Notes: generated by a model not told the origin, from the sequence alone. Shown: positions 1 to 9,768, counted from the stretch's first letter. The stretch: DNA of 64,000 bases from Croceivirga thetidis (GCF_012272815.1 NZ_JAAWWL010000002.1:588280-652279); one strand, 5' to 3'. Made by a program: numbers and translations.

Positions 1-341
1 ATGAACAGTAATACCGCAAAAGAGCCCAAAAATCGACCCAAGAGATAGTCCCGCTTTGTAATTGGATTCGAATACAACAAGGACTGAATAGCATATTGGG
101 AATCACGTAAAACGGGAACGCCCATAATCATGGACACCAGAATCATAAAAATTCCAGTCGTGGCCCCCATGGTTTTGGCAATAACCAAAGGAGCGTTCTT
201 TTTCACCAAGCCTATTTCGACACCCTGAAAGATAAAGTCGATTCCAACAATGGAAAACAGCATAAGAAACACAAAGAATACATAGGTCTCTGGCCGTTTA
301 CTACGATATCTTAGTTCAAATTTTAAATGTTCTTTCCACAT
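1..341 (-). CDS. ABC-2 type transporter permease, N-terminal part (cut by window edge)
   Basis: Reading the minus strand from an ATG at 341 gives an open frame of about 113 codons that runs off the left edge. It begins MWKEHLKFELRYRSKRPET, followed by a hydrophobic segment (YVFFVFLMLFSIVGIDFIF) and a second one (TGIFMILVSMIMGVPVL), the usual start of an ABC-2 permease. In Bacteroidota, proteins with this N-terminus often continue into further membrane segments and an M1-type aminopeptidase domain, but that part lies outside the window. The gene starts 6 bp after the stop of the ATPase gene, so the two form one exporter operon. The substrate is unknown. Confidence 0.75.
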   Translation of the reverse strand, partial: MWKEHLKFELRYRSKRPETYVFFVFLMLFSIVGIDFIFQGVEIGLVKKNAPLVIAKTMGATTGIFMILVSMIMGVPVLRDSQYAIQSLLYSNPITKRDYLLGRFLGSFAVLLF

Positions 342-347
342 GGCTGG

Positions 348-1220
348 TTAGTTTTGAATATTGATTTGATTGAAGTACACATCCTCCAAACTGCTATCGA
401 CAGCTACAAAACCGTCACCTGGAATTTTGTCACTGACGATTTGAATTAGCGGTTTCCCAAGGAAGCGTTTTTCACTAATGACCTGATAGCTGTTTTTATA
501 ATTCGCTAATTCATCTTGCCTAATAGTTTTCTGATATATCCTTCCTTTCAAATCTTCAATTAGTTGTATCGGATTTCCTTGTAATACCACATTACCCGCA
601 TTGATTATTGCCATTTGGGTACATAATTCCTTTACATCATCAACAATATGAGTTGAAAGCACAACTATGGTATTTTCCGCTATTTCGCTTAAAAGGTTAT
701 AAAAACGATTACGCTCCTTTGGATCTAGACCTGCTGTGGGTTCATCTACAATCAACAACTTAGGATTATTGAGTATCGCCTGTGCGATTCCGAAACGTTG
801 TTTCATTCCACCTGAAAAACCTCCTAAATGTTGATTTCTGACCTCATACAAATTGGTTTTTTGCAAAACGAAAGCCACCAGCTCCTTTCGCTGCTTTTTA
901 GCTGTTATTCCTTTCAGTACAGCAAAATGATTCAACAATACCTCGGCTGTCATTTTAGGATACAGACCAAATTGTTGTGGTAGATACCCCAACACCTTTC
1001 TTAGCTCTTGCTTTTCGGATTGTACATTGAGGGCACCTAATTTGATACTTCCTGAATCTGCATCCTGCAGGGTGGCTACAGTGCGCATTAAAGTGGATTT
1101 GCCTGCACCATTTGGGCCCAGCAGTCCGAACATACCAGTTGGAATTTCCAAGGATACATTTTGTAGGGCCTGCACTCCATTTGCATAGGTTTTATTGAGG
1201 TTCTCAATGACCAATTTCAT
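348..1220 (-). CDS. ABC transporter ATP-binding protein
   Basis: A 290-residue nucleotide-binding subunit of an ABC exporter. Visible motifs: Walker A GPNGAGKST near residues 35-43, Q-loop LGYLPQQFGLYP, signature FSGGMKQR, Walker B LLIVDEPTAGLDP and the H-loop histidine in VVLSTHIVDD. The length and C-terminal extension after the NBD fit the ABC-2 (DrrA/CcmA-like) class. It is co-transcribed with the permease that starts 6 bp downstream. A good Bacteroidota promoter precedes it, and a predicted LytTR operator lies farther upstream, so the divergent LytS/LytTR pair may control this exporter. The substrate cannot be told from the sequence. Confidence 0.92.
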   Translation of the reverse strand: MKLVIENLNKTYANGVQALQNVSLEIPTGMFGLLGPNGAGKSTLMRTVATLQDADSGSIKLGALNVQSEKQELRKVLGYLPQQFGLYPKMTAEVLLNHFAVLKGITAKKQRKELVAFVLQKTNLYEVRNQHLGGFSGGMKQRFGIAQAILNNPKLLIVDEPTAGLDPKERNRFYNLLSEIAENTIVVLSTHIVDDVKELCTQMAIINAGNVVLQGNPIQLIEDLKGRIYQKTIRQDELANYKNSYQVISEKRFLGKPLIQIVSDKIPGDGFVAVDSSLEDVYFNQINIQN

Positions 1221-1246
1221 AACTGTTCGTTTTATGATTGTTGCTG

Positions 1247-1274
1247 CAAACGTATTTGCAAACTCCTATGCCAA
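1247..1274 (-). promoter_or_regulatory. Predicted Bacteroidota promoter for the ABC exporter operon
   Basis: On the minus strand TACGTTTG (1254-1247) matches the -7 consensus TAnnTTTG exactly. A TTG at 1274-1272 lies 17 bp upstream as the -33 element. The predicted transcript start is about 20 bp before the ATG at 1220. Confidence 0.6.
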
Positions 1275-1356
1275 CATAGTTTTTGGGATAGAAGACTTGT
1301 CAACTGTGGTGTTCGTTTTATCAGGTAGGATGAAGGGCGTTTGTCACTGATTTTAG

Positions 1357-1386
1357 TACGTTTCCTAGTTGATTTTGAACGTTCAT
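1357..1386 (+). promoter_or_regulatory. Predicted LytTR-family binding site
   Basis: Two direct 9-mers, TACGTTTCC (1357-1365) and AACGTTCAT (1378-1386), are separated by 12 bp. They match the published LytTR consensus [TA][AC][CA]GTTN[AG][TC] at 8/9 and 9/9 positions, with the 21-bp phasing expected for a LytTR dimer. The site lies 44 bp before the kinase start at 1430 and about 85 bp upstream of the exporter promoter, so it may serve autoregulation, exporter control or both. The site is inferred from the consensus. Confidence 0.55.
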
Positions 1387-1429
1387 CAACTTATTTGCCA
1401 GCGGTCATGAAATGAAGTAATATTGATTA

Positions 1430-2218
1430 ATGCTAGCACCTTTTTCCATTTTGAAATCAGTTTTGTCAATCCGCGTATTACGGGTAGTTCTGGTCGTACT
1501 TGGCGTTATTATTGTTTTTTTTAATGACTCCCTTGGGAAGATTGAAGGTTTTGTTGAATTCCTTTTATTCTATTTCATAGTTGCTCTTATTGCGCTTTTT
1601 CATTGGTTATTTGTAAACATCCGATTTATCATCAACCTTAAAAACGAAAAGACCAAAACAGAGTTGATGCATTTACAATCACAGGTGAACCCACATTTCT
1701 TTTTTAATATGTTGAACAACCTGTATGGGTTGGTTGACAAAGACAGTGAAAAGGCAAAGATGCTGATTCTAAAGCTGTCAGATATGATGCGCTACAGTAT
1801 TTATGAAGGACAAAAAACACAAGTGACCCTTGGCGAAGAAATTGAGTTTTTACAGAACTATATAGCGCTACATAAAATGCGCTACCACAAGAACATTGAA
1901 GTTGTCGTTAAACAAAATGTAGCCAACGAAAAAGTAAAAATAGCTCCACTCCTATTTATTATTTTGGTTGAAAATGCGTTTAAGCACGGTGTGGAAAAGT
2001 TGCGCAAAGATGCTTTTGTTCATATCACTATTACAGGAGAAAACAATCAGGTTTCTTTAGAAGTTGAGAACAATTTCGATATGGAAGAACAACAAGAAAA
2101 AGGTATTGGATTACAGAATTTAAAGCGAAGGCTTGAATTGGCCTATCCGAAAAAGCACCAATTTGAACATTCCATTGAAGGGAATAGCTATAAAACTTAT
2201 TTGTCGCTAAGCTTATGA
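1430..2218 (+). CDS. LytS/YpdA-type sensor histidine kinase
   Basis: A 262-residue membrane kinase of the His_kinase (LytS) family. Two hydrophobic segments occupy roughly residues 15-32 and 41-64. They are followed by the phospho-acceptor region SQVNPHFFFNMLNNL with His89 as the predicted phosphorylated residue, and by an ATPase domain with the N-box LVENAFKHGV and glycine motif GIGLQNLKRR. There is no large extracellular sensor domain, so the signal is probably sensed in or near the membrane. The stop overlaps the start of the LytTR regulator by 4 bp (ATGA), so the two are translationally coupled. Confidence 0.9.
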   Translation: MLAPFSILKSVLSIRVLRVVLVVLGVIIVFFNDSLGKIEGFVEFLLFYFIVALIALFHWLFVNIRFIINLKNEKTKTELMHLQSQVNPHFFFNMLNNLYGLVDKDSEKAKMLILKLSDMMRYSIYEGQKTQVTLGEEIEFLQNYIALHKMRYHKNIEVVVKQNVANEKVKIAPLLFIILVENAFKHGVEKLRKDAFVHITITGENNQVSLEVENNFDMEEQQEKGIGLQNLKRRLELAYPKKHQFEHSIEGNSYKTYLSLSL

Positions 2219-2907
2219 CAACGAATTACATCATAGTCGATGATGAACACATTGCCCATGATATCGTTAAGGGATATTGTGATGCCATGCCGAATCTAAA
2301 TTTGGTTAAACATTGTTACGATGCGATAGAGGCCATGGAATGTCTAAGAAATCACAAAGTCGACCTGATATTTTTGGACCTAAATATGCCTAAGCTACAA
2401 GGGTTTTCCTTTTTGAAAACCTTGGTTAATCCGCCAAAGGTTATCGTCACTTCAGCCTACCAAGAATTCGCCTTGGAAGGTTATGAACTCAATGTTGTGG
2501 ATTATTTACTAAAGCCCTTTAGTTTTGAGCGTTTTGTTACTGCTATCAATAAATTAGAGCATATGGACAAACCAAAAACCAACTCAACTGTAAAATTAGA
2601 AGAAGAACGCCTATTTCTGCGTTCGAACAAAAAGCACGTTCAGGTCAGGTTAAACGACATACTTTACATAGAATCAATAGGCAACTATATAAACATGATT
2701 TTAGCCGATAAGGAGATTCAGGTTCGTGAAAAGATTTCAGAGATTAAAAAAATGCTCCCTAATAACAAGTTTATGCAGGTTCATAAGTCTTTTATAGTGG
2801 CTAAAAACCATATCAATAGCATTGAAGGAAATCGCATTTTTATCAAGGATTATGTAGTTCCTATAGGTAAGACCTACAAACAAAATGTGAATGCCCTACT
2901 CGGTTGA
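2215..2907 (+). CDS. LytTR-family response regulator
   Basis: A 230-residue regulator with an N-terminal receiver domain (acidic pair DD9-10, phospho-acceptor Asp55 in LIFLDLNMP, Lys in LLKPF) and a C-terminal LytTR DNA-binding domain (ILYIESIGNYINM, then FMQVHKSFIV). It is the partner of the kinase encoded just upstream with a 4-bp overlap. Its likely targets include the LytTR-type repeat at 1357-1386, and hence its own operon and/or the divergent ABC exporter. Confidence 0.92.
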   Translation: MTTNYIIVDDEHIAHDIVKGYCDAMPNLNLVKHCYDAIEAMECLRNHKVDLIFLDLNMPKLQGFSFLKTLVNPPKVIVTSAYQEFALEGYELNVVDYLLKPFSFERFVTAINKLEHMDKPKTNSTVKLEEERLFLRSNKKHVQVRLNDILYIESIGNYINMILADKEIQVREKISEIKKMLPNNKFMQVHKSFIVAKNHINSIEGNRIFIKDYVVPIGKTYKQNVNALLG

Positions 2908-2957
2908 TTAGACTATGTTTTGGCTGAAATTAAATGCAATTTACTATTGACAAAATG

Positions 2958-5900
2958 TTATTTAGCCTCGTTTTTTAATAAAGCTATTTGACCTTTCAAC
3001 TCCTGATAACGCGCTACAACGTCCTTCCCAATTGCTTGGTCGGCCCCGGTTACCATATTGTAGATATACGATATTTGTGAAACCAACATCTGTTGGGGAT
3101 AAGCCCCTTCATCATTCTTTAGTTTAGCTAAGACGTTTTTGGTCTTTTCCATTTGTTCTTTTGCCTCTGCATTGTCCTTTTTCTTTTTAAGTGCTTTTAG
3201 CTCCTTTTCTAGCGATTCTTGAAACTGTCTCGCTTCACTCAGCAATTGGGCAACTTCCCCTTGCATTTTGTGCTGTTTTAGCATATGGTCACCAGTAATA
3301 CCATCTTCTGTCACTCTTGGGTCAGGTATTATCTCAAATTCTTGGGTCAGTATTTCATTACCTACAGTAAGTCTTACCGAATATTTTCCGGGGATAACCA
3401 TTGGGCCATTTTTAAATCGTCGCTTTTTTTCTTTGTGCCATGGCCCTTTTTCACGCAAATCCCATGCAAAACGATTTAAACCTTTCTTGGCTTCCAGTTT
3501 CTTGTTTACGAATCGAAAAATAGTACTCAGCCCCATATCCTCTTCTTCTTTTACAGAGGATTTTAATAAGGTACTATCACTCAAAATGGTGGTAATGGCA
3601 TTTTGGTTGGCATCGAGTATCTCCAGTTTAAGGCCTTCTGTTTTCTCAGGTAAGTAGTAGTCAATCAGTACCGCAGTTCTGGGATATTTCGGGAAAGCCC
3701 CCCCTGAACGTACCCTCGGATAACGATACCGAATGGTTTTATCCGGTTTAAATAGATAAGGCGTTGCTGCGAAATTGGCCATCACAGCATCACGTAAACT
3801 GGTGATATTATCCAAAATCCAGAAACCGCGACCCATGGTACTGAGTATTAAGTCTCCTCTGAAAATCTTAATATCCGTTATCGGGGTAACGGGTAAATTT
3901 TGCTGAAATGATTGCCAACTTTTCCCATCATTAAAGGAAACAAACATTCCGTATTCCGTTCCAGCAAATAAAAGACCAGGCTTAACTGGGTCTTCACGCA
4001 GTACCCTAGCGGTATGGTCACTTGGAATGCCATTCATCCCTGTACTCAACAATGTCCAAGAAGCGCCATAGTCCGATGTTTTATATAAATAGGGAGTTGG
4101 GTCACCCAACAAATGACGGTCTACAGCTATATAAGCAGTGCCCACATCATGACCTGAAGTAGCAATGGACTCTACCCTACCGCCTTTTGGTAGTTTTTTT
4201 GGGGTAACATTTTGCCATGTCTTGCCGCCATCCTTGGTCACAGAAACCACCCCATCATTGGAACCGGTCCAAATCAATCCTTCTTGTAGGCTTGATTCAC
4301 GAATGGAATATAAGGTACTGTAATACTCTTCTCCTGTTATATCTCGCGTTATTGGACTACCAGAAATCACCTGTTTGTCCGCTTCAAAAGCCGTCAAGTC
4401 AGGTGAAATGGTTTCCCATTCATACCCATCAGAATCGGTCTTGTGCAAATACTGTGATCCATGATAAACCACATCAGGATTATGCGGTGAAACATGTACG
4501 GGTGCTACGCGTTGAAAACGGTATTTTAAATCCTTGGGATTATGGCCGTAAATATTACTAGCACCCACATAATAGCTCTTTTCAACGCCTGTTAATTTGT
4601 TAAATACACCGAATCGCCCTTTACAATTGGCGTAAACGACGTTATGATTTCCAGGTTTGGGAACCGCTGGCCCTGTTTCACAACCTCCTGTATTGATGAC
4701 CCAAGAAGAACCCGCACTTTGAACCGCACTAGGTGGAAAGCTAGGTACAGCGATAGTTGTATAGTTGTCCTGCTGGCCAGCGTACAGCCAATAGGGATAT
4801 TGGTCATCTACTTCGACCTGATAGAGCTCAGCAGTGGGTTGGTTAAATTGGGTGGACCAGGTCTTACCACCGTTAAAGCTCACATTTGCACCACCATCAT
4901 TGGCCTGAATCAATAAATTCGGATTATTTGGATTCAACCATATATCATGGTTGTCACCATGGGGAACACTCATTTCTTTCCAAGTCTTACCTCCATCAAT
5001 GGATTTTATCAGTGGATTGGCATTTGAATAAACTATATCAGGATTCGTAGGGTCCAATTCAACATTGGTATAATAAAACGGACGGTTTACCAATCGCTTA
5101 TCATCGGAGATATGTTCAAATGTCTTTCCCTGGTCAATTGATTTGTACAAACCCTGTTCGTCTTTCGGCGCTTCGATTACTGCATATACAATGCTCGAGT
5201 TTACCTTTGAAACGGCCAAATCTATCTTACCAATGGTACCTTTAGGAAGCCCCTCTTTGAGTTTTATCCAATCCTTGCCCCCATTGACTGATTTATAAAT
5301 TCCTCCTTCATCGGTCGTTCCTCCTGAAATGATAGTCCAAGGTTTGCGTTCTGCTTTCCATGCTGCAGCATAGATAACGTTCGGATTACCTGGTAAAAGT
5401 TCAATGTCGGCAAAGCCCACTTTATCAGAAATGAACAATACCTTTTCCCAGTTTTCGCCACCATCAGTTGTTTTGTAGACACCACGTTCGGGATTGCTCT
5501 TAAAGGCATTGCCGATGGCTGCTACCCAAACTACATTGCTATTGTTCGGGTCAATTTCAACCGCACCAATTTGCCCAACATTCTTTAACCCAATATGGTC
5601 CCAAGTTTTACCGCCATCAATCGATTTATAAATTCCCTTACCGCTGATAACATTACTTCGTAAACCATCAGAACCTGTGCCGACATAAACGATATTGGGG
5701 TCATTATCCGCTACTTGAATTGCACCTATGGAAGGTGTGTCAAAAAAACCATCGGAAACGTTGTTCCATGTGGTACCGTAATCGAGTGTTTTCCAAACCC
5801 CACCACCGGATGCACCCAAATAAAAAGTGCCAGGTTCCATTGCGACCCCGGTTACTGTAGTAACACGACCACCACGGGAAGGACCCACAGTGCGGTATTT

Positions 5901-5981
5901 TAAGGCTTCAAAGTCTTGTGCTACAACAACTATGCTTATGCCCAGTAACATAGCAAACATGAATTTTGATTTAAGAGTCAT
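2958..5981 (-). CDS. Secreted Asp-box/BNR beta-propeller protein (VPS10/sortilin-like)
   Basis: A 1007-residue protein with an N-terminal signal peptide (hydrophobic MFAMLLGISIVVVAQ). At least nine Asp-box motifs of the form S-x-D-x-G-x-T-W are visible (for example SIDGGKTW, TTDGGENW, SVNGGKDW, TKDGGKTW), spread over about residues 60-720. This predicts one or two large beta-propellers. The C-terminal third holds a beta-rich segment and then a lysine/glutamate-rich helical region. Such proteins are commonly labelled glycosyl hydrolase or sortilin-like, but no catalytic residues of a sialidase can be assigned, so the enzymatic role is unknown. It probably acts in the periplasm or at the surface. 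It lies 72 bp downstream of the gamma-glutamyltransferase gene on the same strand. Confidence 0.85.
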   Translation of the reverse strand: MTLKSKFMFAMLLGISIVVVAQDFEALKYRTVGPSRGGRVTTVTGVAMEPGTFYLGASGGGVWKTLDYGTTWNNVSDGFFDTPSIGAIQVADNDPNIVYVGTGSDGLRSNVISGKGIYKSIDGGKTWDHIGLKNVGQIGAVEIDPNNSNVVWVAAIGNAFKSNPERGVYKTTDGGENWEKVLFISDKVGFADIELLPGNPNVIYAAAWKAERKPWTIISGGTTDEGGIYKSVNGGKDWIKLKEGLPKGTIGKIDLAVSKVNSSIVYAVIEAPKDEQGLYKSIDQGKTFEHISDDKRLVNRPFYYTNVELDPTNPDIVYSNANPLIKSIDGGKTWKEMSVPHGDNHDIWLNPNNPNLLIQANDGGANVSFNGGKTWSTQFNQPTAELYQVEVDDQYPYWLYAGQQDNYTTIAVPSFPPSAVQSAGSSWVINTGGCETGPAVPKPGNHNVVYANCKGRFGVFNKLTGVEKSYYVGASNIYGHNPKDLKYRFQRVAPVHVSPHNPDVVYHGSQYLHKTDSDGYEWETISPDLTAFEADKQVISGSPITRDITGEEYYSTLYSIRESSLQEGLIWTGSNDGVVSVTKDGGKTWQNVTPKKLPKGGRVESIATSGHDVGTAYIAVDRHLLGDPTPYLYKTSDYGASWTLLSTGMNGIPSDHTARVLREDPVKPGLLFAGTEYGMFVSFNDGKSWQSFQQNLPVTPITDIKIFRGDLILSTMGRGFWILDNITSLRDAVMANFAATPYLFKPDKTIRYRYPRVRSGGAFPKYPRTAVLIDYYLPEKTEGLKLEILDANQNAITTILSDSTLLKSSVKEEEDMGLSTIFRFVNKKLEAKKGLNRFAWDLREKGPWHKEKKRRFKNGPMVIPGKYSVRLTVGNEILTQEFEIIPDPRVTEDGITGDHMLKQHKMQGEVAQLLSEARQFQESLEKELKALKKKKDNAEAKEQMEKTKNVLAKLKNDEGAYPQQMLVSQISYIYNMVTGADQAIGKDVVARYQELKGQIALLKNEAK

Positions 5982-6053
5982 TCGATGAAAGGTTATTTAT
6001 GAGTTAACTATTAGTTTGAATTGAAAGGCCTATTTAAATTTAGGTAGTCTAGC

Positions 6054-7757
6054 TTAATATCCAGCGGCTTGTCCATCTTTTCTTGATTCGGATGCTCCAG
6101 CATAAACTTTGGTCTCCAAATCAACGCCAATGGCTTGGTAACCACCGAACATGCCAACCCCGAAACCAATTTTATGTCCTTTCTTGCGCAATTCTCGCAG
6201 CGTTTCTGGAGCGAAACCGCTTTCTAAATAAAGCGTACCGCCATTGGTCATTGTTGACCCTGTAGGCTGTGAACTACCTCTATGTCGCATTCTTGGTGCA
6301 TCTCCTGCCTCTTGTAAATTCATTCCAAAATCAACAACATTAACTACAATTTGGGCATGCCCTTGTGGTTGTACTGCCCCACCCATAAGACCAAAACTAA
6401 CCCAAGGCTTTCCGTCTTTGGTAATAAACGCAGGAATAATCGTATGAAAAGGACGTTTGCCAGGTTCTAGGGCATTGGCATGGTTTTTATCCTGTACGTT
6501 GAACATCTGACCCCGATTTTGGAGGACAAAGCCTAGACCATCAGGAACCATCCCCGAGGCAAATTCAGAATAAATACTTTGGATAAATGAAACCATATTG
6601 CCCTCTTTATCAGCGACAGTCAGATAGGTGGTATTTCCCGTTTCAATTTCCATATCCCCAGCAGGATAGGTGTTTGCCGCTTTGTCCAAGTTGATAAGAT
6701 TCCTTCGTTGTTTGGCATAGTCCCCAGAAATCAATTCTTCTACCGGAATGGAATTGAATTCAGGATCGGCATAAAACTTCGCCCGGTCCTCATAGGCCAA
6801 TTTCTTTGCTTCGGTCAGTAGATGTAAATATTCAGGGCTACCAAAACCCATTTTTTCAATATCAAAGCCCTCAAGTATTTTCAGCATTTGCAATGCCGCA
6901 GTTCCTTGTCCGTTGGGTGGTAGTTCCCAAACATCATATCCCCTATAATTTATTGAAATGGGTTCAACCCAATTTGAAGTATGGGCCTCAAAATCTTCAT
7001 AGGATAAAAATCCATCATGCTTTTTCATGAATTTAGCAATGGTCTTTGCAATAGGTCCTTTGTAAAAGGCATCACGACCACCTTGGGCGATTTGCGCATA
7101 CGAGTTCGCCAAATCTAGGTTTTTGAAAACTTCCCCCTTCAAGGGAGGTCGTCCCATTGGCATATAAGTCTGTGCGAACCCTGGTTGATTTTGAACTGCT
7201 TTGTAATTGGAAACCATCTCATAAGCGATGACCTCAGATACAGGGAATCCGTTTCGGCCATATTCAATAGCGGGTTGTAGAATTGTTTCCATAGGTAGTT
7301 TCCCAAATTTTTCATGAAGCATGAACCAACCATCAACACATCCTGGAACTGATACTGGCAAAGGACCATAGAATGGAACATAGTTCATATTTCGCTCCAT
7401 AAAATAGTCGATTGATAATGCTTTTGGCGCCCTACCACTGGCGTTTAAACCATATAATTTTTGTTCCTTGGCCGACCAAAGAATCACAAAAAGATCTCCA
7501 CCGATACCACAACTGGCAGGCTCAACTAGTCCCAGGGTAGCATTAGCAGCAATGGCGGCATCAATTGCATTGCCTCCATTCTTTAAAATATCCAAAGCGA
7601 CTTGGGTCGCCAAAGGTTGGCTCGTTGCTGCCATACCATTTTGAGCTAAAATCTCTGAACGTGTCGTAAAAGTTTCGCCTGTAAGTCTGTCCTGCGCGTG
7701 AAGGGTATGAATCAAAAGCAAGGCAGGCAATACCGAAAAAAAAAGTTTCAGTTTCAT
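6054..7757 (-). CDS. Gamma-glutamyltransferase family protein
   Basis: A 567-residue secreted N-terminal nucleophile hydrolase. The signal peptide is LFFSVLPALLLIHTLHA. The family core is clear: GGNAIDAAIAANATLGLVEP and Arg109 in NASGRAP, which aligns with the glutamate-binding arginine of GGT. The autocleavage and nucleophile site is GNTTYLTVADKEGN with Thr376 as predicted N-terminal catalytic residue, and LMGGAVQPQGH follows. The family cleaves or transfers gamma-glutamyl groups of glutathione and related compounds. The usual TTH at the nucleophile is TTY here, so substrate preference may differ from classical GGT. A periplasmic location is likely. Confidence 0.88.
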   Translation of the reverse strand: MKLKLFFSVLPALLLIHTLHAQDRLTGETFTTRSEILAQNGMAATSQPLATQVALDILKNGGNAIDAAIAANATLGLVEPASCGIGGDLFVILWSAKEQKLYGLNASGRAPKALSIDYFMERNMNYVPFYGPLPVSVPGCVDGWFMLHEKFGKLPMETILQPAIEYGRNGFPVSEVIAYEMVSNYKAVQNQPGFAQTYMPMGRPPLKGEVFKNLDLANSYAQIAQGGRDAFYKGPIAKTIAKFMKKHDGFLSYEDFEAHTSNWVEPISINYRGYDVWELPPNGQGTAALQMLKILEGFDIEKMGFGSPEYLHLLTEAKKLAYEDRAKFYADPEFNSIPVEELISGDYAKQRRNLINLDKAANTYPAGDMEIETGNTTYLTVADKEGNMVSFIQSIYSEFASGMVPDGLGFVLQNRGQMFNVQDKNHANALEPGKRPFHTIIPAFITKDGKPWVSFGLMGGAVQPQGHAQIVVNVVDFGMNLQEAGDAPRMRHRGSSQPTGSTMTNGGTLYLESGFAPETLRELRKKGHKIGFGVGMFGGYQAIGVDLETKVYAGASESRKDGQAAGY

Positions 7758-7936
7758 AGTTAAATGCGTTGAATCTCGATTGGAAGTATTTTGATTGGGA
7801 AATTAAGAATGTTTGGTTCTGAATTTTTCTAAATATAGGGAATATTGCCTTCAGAATGCTTGTTTAAAGACCCAATAATATTTTGATATTCTATTGCATT
7901 AAAAAGTCAATTACATATGAAATTCGGCACTTGAGC

Positions 7937-8689
7937 TTATTGGTTTAGCCAGTTTTTAAATTCAGTGGTTTTTGGCCTGCTAACTATAAATTCATCTTCT
8001 CTTTCGGCTTGGACCGATAGTTTTAATCGATGATTAAAGTATTTGTCAATTTTTTGAATAGCCTTTTTCGCTACGATCTGCCCACGATTTATCCTAAAGA
8101 ATTCTGATGGGTTTAAAGAGTTCATTAATTCGTCTATGGTTTCCTCAATGATGAATCGTTTCGAGTTGCTTATACCGAAGGTGATGCTATCTTCAGAATA
8201 GGCATACAGTAGTTCACTAATCGGAATTTGAATGAATCCACTACCTTCTTTTACCAAAATACCCTTCCGATGATTTGGCGCTTGCAGTTCTGCCAACATT
8301 CGTTGTACCACTTGAACATCAATGGCTTGTTGTTGCTGTGAAGAAAATTTATCCAATGCGTTTGATAAAAGATCTTGCTGGATAGGCTTTAATAAATAGT
8401 CAACACTATTTACTTTAAACGCTTTAATTGCATATTGATCAAAAGCAGTGGTGAAAATTATGGGACATTGCACGGACACATTTTGGAATATTTCGAAGCT
8501 GAGGCCATCCGCTAGCTGTATATCCATAAATACCAAATCTGGGGCTTCATTTTTTAAGAACCAATCCACACTATCCTCAACTGTGTCGATTATGTCCAAA
8601 AGCCTATGTTCAAAACCACATTGAGATAGCAGCTTTTGTAGTTGGTTTGCTGCTCTGGCCTCGTCTTCAATGATTAGGATTTGAATCAT
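7937..8689 (-). CDS. LytTR-family response regulator
   Basis: A 250-residue two-domain regulator: receiver domain with IIEDE near the start, predicted phospho-acceptor Asp56 in DLVFMDIQL and Lys in YLLKPI, then a LytTR DNA-binding domain (GSGFIQIPISELLYAYSEDSITFG, FFRINRGQIV). It overlaps the upstream kinase gene by 4 bp and is the last gene of the operon running from 11010. The targets are not known; no clear LytTR repeat was found in front of the operon. Confidence 0.92.
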   Translation of the reverse strand: MIQILIIEDEARAANQLQKLLSQCGFEHRLLDIIDTVEDSVDWFLKNEAPDLVFMDIQLADGLSFEIFQNVSVQCPIIFTTAFDQYAIKAFKVNSVDYLLKPIQQDLLSNALDKFSSQQQQAIDVQVVQRMLAELQAPNHRKGILVKEGSGFIQIPISELLYAYSEDSITFGISNSKRFIIEETIDELMNSLNPSEFFRINRGQIVAKKAIQKIDKYFNHRLKLSVQAEREDEFIVSRPKTTEFKNWLNQ

Positions 8690-9756
8690 AGTTTTGTTTC
8701 TTCTGAATGGTTTAGCAACGGTAACGATACTTCAAAAAGGTCTTTCTGCTTTCGGACTTCAACTTGATGTTCGGAAATCAATGCATACCGATCTTTAATG
8801 TTCTTTAACCCTAATTTGGTTGAGGGTAATTGCGTTGATTTGGGTTGTAATTTATTTGTAACAGTTAAGGCATGCCCATCGGCAGAAACAACTACCTCTA
8901 GCGGTTTTGCCCTCGAAACGATATTGTGCTTTACAGCATTTTCCAGTAACAATTGCAAGCTCATTGGTATGACCATTTTATCCTCAAGCTTTTCAGGAAT
9001 CTGCCATTTCACCTTGAGATTATCCCCAAAACGCTCATTTTGAACATGTATATACGCTTTCGCAAATTTTAGTTCGTCTCGCAAAGTGATGATATTGGCG
9101 TTACCAGCTTCAAGAATAAACCGATAAATATCGGCTAAGCGATCCACAAACTCCTTTGCTTCCTCCTTGGTGTTTTGATCTATGATGTCACGCAAGGTAT
9201 TCAAGGTATTGAAAAAGAAGTGAGGCTGGGCTTGATTGCGAAGGGTGTCCAATTGGGCCTGAACAATATGACGTTTGGCTTGTTCTTCTTCCCTAATCGA
9301 CTTCTTTAAAAGAATATAGTAATAAATGGCTTCGTAAATCGCCATGGTCATTGTGCTAATTAGGATTATTGGAAGAATTATGTTTGAACGAAGAGGATGG
9401 TTGTAATTCCTACCAAAAGCATACCCCAATGCCGCATTGCCAATAAAATCAACAGTTAACACGGTAACAACAATTGACAAAAAAAATAATGGAATACGTT
9501 TTTTATTGTCCTTTAAACTCGGATAGCGTTTTCGCAATCCGATTAACAACGTTCGCATAACCAACCAATTAACCGTAGAAAACAGTAGTGAAACACTCCA
9601 GTTAATGGTTGCTTCCAGAAAAGGCAACCTCGTAAACGAACTACCTGAAAACAAGAAATCGGTAACAAAGCTCAGCAGTAGTATACCGAAGACGACAAAC
9701 CATTTGTCATCAAATCCCAAATACTTTATACGCTTCGCTTTGTTAAACAATTTCAT
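8686..9756 (-). CDS. LytS-type sensor histidine kinase
   Basis: A 356-residue membrane kinase. Four hydrophobic segments lie at about residues 19-36, 48-72, 89-112 and 125-150, followed by the His_kinase region with His179 in NQAQPHFFFNTLNTL and an ATPase domain with LLLENAVKHN and LGLKNIKDRY. There is no periplasmic domain of any size. It is coupled to the LytTR regulator by a 4-bp overlap and starts 12 bp after the membrane protein gene upstream, so kinase, regulator and the two upstream membrane proteins are probably made together. Confidence 0.9.
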   Translation of the reverse strand: MKLFNKAKRIKYLGFDDKWFVVFGILLLSFVTDFLFSGSSFTRLPFLEATINWSVSLLFSTVNWLVMRTLLIGLRKRYPSLKDNKKRIPLFFLSIVVTVLTVDFIGNAALGYAFGRNYNHPLRSNIILPIILISTMTMAIYEAIYYYILLKKSIREEEQAKRHIVQAQLDTLRNQAQPHFFFNTLNTLRDIIDQNTKEEAKEFVDRLADIYRFILEAGNANIITLRDELKFAKAYIHVQNERFGDNLKVKWQIPEKLEDKMVIPMSLQLLLENAVKHNIVSRAKPLEVVVSADGHALTVTNKLQPKSTQLPSTKLGLKNIKDRYALISEHQVEVRKQKDLFEVSLPLLNHSEETKL

Positions 9757-9768
9757 GAGTTTGATTAT

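Noticed and set aside
3268-3657. Open frame antisense to the Asp-box protein gene
   Set aside because: It lies wholly inside the clear 1007-residue gene on the other strand, with no family similarity, promoter or composition of its own.
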